Positions 5,696 through 8,206 of a stretch of DNA of 8,206 nucleotides are shown in pieces; within the stretch, counting starts at the first letter, position 1; each line of letters begins with the position of its first letter. The notes beneath the pieces are model-generated. The model saw only the letters and a program-made list of their open reading frames with translations. It ran no database searches and was not told the DNA's origin. The translations under genes were made by a program, and so were the position numbers. Where the stretch lies: NCBI GenBank assembly GCA_002791215.1, contig PFWQ01000083.1, forward strand, positions 1-8,206, written 5' to 3'. This stretch comes from a candidate division SR1 bacterium CG_4_9_14_3_um_filter_40_9. GTDB lineage: Bacteria; Patescibacteriota; Gracilibacteria; Absconditabacterales; Absconditicoccaceae.

Positions 5696-7402
5696 TTATA
5701 AATTGTATATTTCCTTATAAATATCCAAAATCGGCTGAGGTATGGCTTCCATACTGACATCTTTCCAGTCCGCAAAGTCTTTTTTATTTAATCCCAACGA
5801 ATCAAAAGTAAAGCAATACAAAATCTTTTCGCCTTCCATTTTGTCTAATTCCTTTTTTAACTCTGCCAAACTATCCCGTTCCATTGAATAATACACGCCC
5901 ATAATTCTGCCGTTTTGCTCAAAAATATGATAATCGGGCTTGGCTTTTACTTCTTCAAAAATTCCTTCACGCAAACAAAGCATTTCCGTACATTCTCGCG
6001 TAATCCGCATTTTTAAATCATCTCGGCTAATGGAATTTTTAACGAAAGCGGTTTTGTAGTATTTAAGATTTCCGCCAAGTCCGGTTACCTTGTCTTTTTT
6101 TGGCGTTGCGTATCCCTTAATAGCTTTTTCTATACGCGGATAACAAATATCGGTACAAATTCTGTGCTTCTTTTTGTCTCCATTGTGATCAATTTCATCA
6201 TCATTTGTGCAAAGAATGAAAACCCTTTTACCCTCGTCATAATTATTCAAATTCAATACAGCATGACCTGTTGTTCCAGAACCTGCAAAAAAATCTAGCA
6301 CATAAATATCTTCTTTTTTATCTGTAATTCGAATTAAATGTTCAACCAACTGACGAGGCTTTGAAAACGCAAAATCAATTCCCATCTTAATCAATTCTTT
6401 TGATCCAGCCGAGTTTGGCATATCAATAAATGTCAACGGCTTCATTCCAGTTTCTTGTCTTTCGTGTAAATAAATTTTTGTATAGATATTCCATTTTGCT
6501 TGATTTCCTTTTTCATCAATTAGAGGAGATGTTTTTGTTTTGATAAATACTACTCGATCATCCCTAAGATTCTTTTCAAATGTTGTCGGTATCCAGCGAA
6601 ACATTTTATCTTCTTCTGGCGTAATGACTTTTGATCCATCAGGACAAGTAATAAAATATCTTTGATTAGGACGAGGATCTAAACTCGGCATATACAGAGA
6701 TACTATATTGTACTTACCTCGTTTATCTTCTTTTTTGAATAACTTTAGATATTTGTCTGTTGTTTGGGCAAATGCATCATCAAAATCACTTAACAAAAGA
6801 TAATTTTTAGCATAAGCAAGAATGTAATCCGTTGAAGGTGAAAAAAAATTCCCTTTATTGCTTGTTGCTTTTGATTTTCTCGATACTATTGAAAGCAAAT
6901 TTTCTTCGCCAAAAATTTCGTCGCATAATATTTTCAATTGAGCCAATTCATCATCACCAATTGAGATAAAAATAACACCTTCGTTTGTTAATAAACTTTT
7001 AGCAAGCCTTAATCGCTTTGTAATAAATGAAAGCCACTTGCTATGTCGATAAGAATCCCCTCTGTCAACATAACGGTCGTTGTATTTAAAATCCTTATTC
7101 CCTGTGTTATACGGCGGATCAATATAAATAACATCAATTTTGCCTTGGTGGGTGTAATTCAAAACGGACAAAGCGTGGTAATTATCGCCCTCAATCAAAA
7201 TGTTGATCGGCTTGTTCACATCAGTTTTGATTTCTTTACCCTTAATTTCTTTCAAAACAGGCAGGGCATTTTCCGATTCCTTTTCAAATTGCTCTTTGGT
7301 TTTTTCCTCGTCCCAAATCAACCCGTATTTTTTACGGGATTCCAGTTTCTCAATCACTTTGAGCAAGTCGTCTTTTTCCAGTTTTGAATAATCTTTTGTC
7401 AT
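5696..7402 (-). CDS. mod: Type III DNA methyltransferase subunit Mod (N6-adenine)
   Basis: Mod recognises the target sequence and methylates an adenine in it with S-adenosylmethionine. It can act alone or with Res. The 568-residue protein has catalytic motif IV DPPY at 95-98 (IDPPYNTGNKDFKY) ahead of the AdoMet-binding motif I FAGSGTTG at 372-379, the motif order of beta-class adenine methyltransferases such as the EcoP15I type. The roughly 270 residues between them, especially about 170-330, should hold the target-recognition domain. The N-terminus (KLEKDDLLKVIEKLESRKKYGLIWDEE) is the typical helical start of the family. It is slightly shorter than the usual 600-650 residues but shows no break. 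The ribosome-binding site is weak (GAGAAATAACT-ATG). A strong promoter lies 120-150 nt upstream. With res broken it may now act as an orphan methyltransferase. Confidence 0.93.
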   Translation of the reverse strand: MTKDYSKLEKDDLLKVIEKLESRKKYGLIWDEEKTKEQFEKESENALPVLKEIKGKEIKTDVNKPINILIEGDNYHALSVLNYTHQGKIDVIYIDPPYNTGNKDFKYNDRYVDRGDSYRHSKWLSFITKRLRLAKSLLTNEGVIFISIGDDELAQLKILCDEIFGEENLLSIVSRKSKATSNKGNFFSPSTDYILAYAKNYLLLSDFDDAFAQTTDKYLKLFKKEDKRGKYNIVSLYMPSLDPRPNQRYFITCPDGSKVITPEEDKMFRWIPTTFEKNLRDDRVVFIKTKTSPLIDEKGNQAKWNIYTKIYLHERQETGMKPLTFIDMPNSAGSKELIKMGIDFAFSKPRQLVEHLIRITDKKEDIYVLDFFAGSGTTGHAVLNLNNYDEGKRVFILCTNDDEIDHNGDKKKHRICTDICYPRIEKAIKGYATPKKDKVTGLGGNLKYYKTAFVKNSISRDDLKMRITRECTEMLCLREGIFEEVKAKPDYHIFEQNGRIMGVYYSMERDSLAELKKELDKMEGEKILYCFTFDSLGLNKKDFADWKDVSMEAIPQPILDIYKEIYNL

Positions 7403-7496
7403 AGTTATTTCTCGGCTCGATTTCGTTCTGTTCTTTCTCTGTAAATTTTGAAGTGAATGACGACCTTACAAATTCTTTTGATTTCTCAACATTCAT
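7350..7496 (-). CDS. Possible 48-codon leader ORF overlapping the start of mod
   Basis: On the minus strand, downstream of the promoter, an ATG at 7496 opens MNVEKSKEFVRSSFTSKFTE and continues with EKEQNEIEPRNN. It reads 53 nt into mod in another frame and stops at 7350-7352. It is charged and hydrophilic, with no recognisable domain. The ribosome-binding site is poor (AGAG next to the ATG). It could be a leader peptide whose translation affects mod, or a chance ORF. I do not assign a function. Confidence 0.2.
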   Translation of the reverse strand: MNVEKSKEFVRSSFTSKFTEKEQNEIEPRNNYDKRLFKTGKRRLAQSD

Positions 7497-7520
7497 CTCT
7501 ATAATTTTCTATCTGATAAA

Positions 7521-7550
7521 ATTATACCATATAAAAATGGTTCAAGTCAA
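7521..7550 (-). promoter_or_regulatory. Sigma70-type extended -10 promoter for the mod-res operon
   Basis: On the minus strand, TTGACT (7550-7545) and a perfect TATAAT (7526-7521) are separated by 18 nt. TGG precedes the -10 hexamer, giving an extended -10. Transcription should start near 7514, leaving a leader of about 110 nt before the mod ATG. Nothing else in the window matches a promoter this well. Confidence 0.7.
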
Positions 7551-7628
7551 GAAAAATTTAAAAAAGTTGATTATCACAGGAAGAGAGATTTTTGGACAAA
7601 TTTGGACATGTTTCACTCGCTAAATGAA

Positions 7629-7673
7629 AGTAAGAAGCGAGAAGTGAAAAATATTTACTTCTAACTTCCTACT
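7629..7673. repeat. Imperfect 17-bp hairpin of GAAGT units
   Basis: Arms 7629-7645 and 7657-7673 are reverse complements at 14 of 17 positions with an 11-nt AT-rich loop. The arms are built from GAAG/AGAAGT units. There is no T-run behind it on either strand, so a terminator role is doubtful. It resembles the other simple palindromic intergenic repeats in the window. Confidence 0.5.
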
Positions 7674-7713
7674 ACTTCCAATAGGTGTTACTCCCAAATC
7701 GGAAAATCATCCA

Positions 7714-8049
7714 CTATATAATTGGAGAAAATGCGCCATAATTAGAATTGCTAAAGGTAACCGTAGCCGTGCTTGTATTGGTCCCTAAGTTTGAGGCATC
7801 TATCACCGGCATTCCCACCCCAACCAGTGCAATCTGCTTATCAATATAAATCGCCTCCATATAAGTCCCGGCTGAAACAGAGACCACGCCGCCACTTGGA
7901 CAGGCATTTATCCCTGCCTGAATAGTAGCATAACCCCCAATAAAACTACCCGAAGCATTACGCACATCCACATTAGCCGCCATTGCAAACCCATTTCCCC
8001 AAACCACCAAACCCATCAAAACCCCAACAACACCCAAAACCCTCTTCAT
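7714..8049 (-). CDS. Truncated secreted right-handed beta-helix (pectate-lyase-fold) protein, N-terminal part
   Basis: Only 111 residues remain. A clear signal peptide (MKRVLGVVGVLMGLVVWGNG then FAMA, cleavage after residue 24) is followed by NVDVRNASG, then YATIQAGINACPSGGVVSVS with AGTYMEAIYIDKQIALVGVG and PVIDASN. This is the first coils of a NosD/DUF1565-type parallel beta helix, which in full proteins runs for hundreds of residues. Such proteins are exported and often carry Ig-like and anchoring domains further on. The ATG at 8049 has GGAGG nine bases upstream. The last residues, from SNSNY onward (7752 down), coincide with a repeat matching the end of the 3376-3572 element family, so the C-terminus is probably supplied by an insertion and ends at a chance TAG. 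The cohesin-like remnant at 3643-3888 may be its lost downstream part. Confidence 0.7.
   Translation of the reverse strand: MKRVLGVVGVLMGLVVWGNGFAMAANVDVRNASGSFIGGYATIQAGINACPSGGVVSVSAGTYMEAIYIDKQIALVGVGMPVIDASNLGTNTSTATVTFSNSNYGAFSPII
7737..7753. repeat. Single end of the CAGCAATTCT-type inverted-repeat family
   Basis: Positions 7737-7752 (CATAATTAGAATTGCT) are identical to 95-110 and match 15 of 16 bases of the right end of the complete element (3556-3571). The orientation makes this a right-hand end whose element would extend to lower coordinates, over the region upstream of mod. I find no left-hand partner or 9-bp duplication of AAGGTAACC nearby, so the element is probably truncated. Confidence 0.5.
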
Positions 8050-8161
8050 AATTTCAAGCCTCCTTTAATTCATGAGCATTCACAACTCAAAAAAAAATCA
8101 CAATTTGTTATTCCTCAGGATTAACTACTCAGCTATCAAGAGATAACTACGAATCGACAGG

Positions 8162-8206
8162 ATCCTTCTTCTCCTTGTCATTCTGGCTTGTCCAGAATCC
8201 TTCTTC
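8162..8206. repeat. Hairpin with flanking direct repeats at the window edge
   Basis: ATTCTGG (8180-8186) and CCAGAAT (8192-8198) form a perfect 7-bp stem around CTTGT. ATCCTTCTTC occurs at 8162-8171 and again at 8197-8206, a period of 35 nt, and the unit may continue beyond the window. The stretch from 8066 to 8161 shows no gene and no convincing promoter for the beta-helix gene. Confidence 0.5.

Larger units (their letters stand above)
7403..7713. other. Non-coding region upstream of mod
   Basis: This 311-bp stretch has no convincing gene. It holds the mod promoter (7521-7550), a possible short leader ORF and an imperfect hairpin at 7629-7673. It also has a short direct repeat, TTTGGACA, within 7590-7610. 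It is more AT-rich than the flanking genes. The right boundary of the restriction-modification island probably lies between here and 7755, but I find no target duplication or integrase site. Confidence 0.5.

Noticed and set aside
3376..7753. Composite transposon carrying the restriction-modification genes between the inverted ends at 3376 and 7753
   Set aside because: The end at 3376 already pairs with 3572 and their flanks form a perfect 9-bp duplication. The bases after 7753 do not match the bases before 3376, so there is no shared target duplication.

Overview
The window looks like a chromosomal stretch of a Gram-negative (diderm), AT-rich bacterium. It carries lpxC, which commits the cell to lipid A synthesis, an outer-membrane barrel protein of the PorV/PorQ type, and pieces of a secreted beta-helix / Ig-like / cohesin-like protein. 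That mix, with many short palindromic intergenic repeats, resembles uncultivated candidate-phylum genomes from sediment or groundwater. This placement is an inference, and I cannot name a species. All recognised genes are on the minus strand, so transcription runs from high to low coordinates.

Layout in transcription order. (1) 8049-7714: the first ~100 codons of a secreted beta-helix protein, cut off near a repeat end at 7737-7752. (2) 7713-7403: a non-coding leader with a very good extended -10 promoter (7521-7550) reading into the next operon. (3) 7402-3889: a type III restriction-modification operon. The methyltransferase gene mod appears intact. The restriction gene res starts 4 nt after it but is broken: a frameshift at an A6 tract just before its Walker A motif, a second at an A8 tract, and an apparently missing middle region. 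(4) 3888-3643: a frameshifted remnant of an Ig-like plus cohesin-like protein, beginning directly after the res stop. The simplest reading is that the restriction-modification island interrupted or replaced the middle of one large surface-protein gene. (5) 3366-176: porV-like, lpxC and a radical SAM gene, which look like one ancestral operon. lpxC and the radical SAM gene overlap by 19 nt, and the latter uses a TTG start with a strong Shine-Dalgarno sequence inside lpxC.

The most striking structure is two short non-autonomous transposon-like elements, each with terminal inverted repeats and a perfect 9-bp target duplication. One (1965-2131) sits at the porV-like stop codon and separates it from lpxC. 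The other (3376-3572) landed in the ribosome-binding site of the porV-like gene. Removing each element and one duplication copy restores a compact operon: about 30 nt between the porV-like gene and lpxC, and an AAAGAGG ribosome-binding site for the porV-like gene. Single ends of the second element family also occur at 95-111 and 7737-7753, so at least four ends of this family lie within 8 kb. The elements carry no coding sequence and must be moved by a transposase encoded elsewhere.
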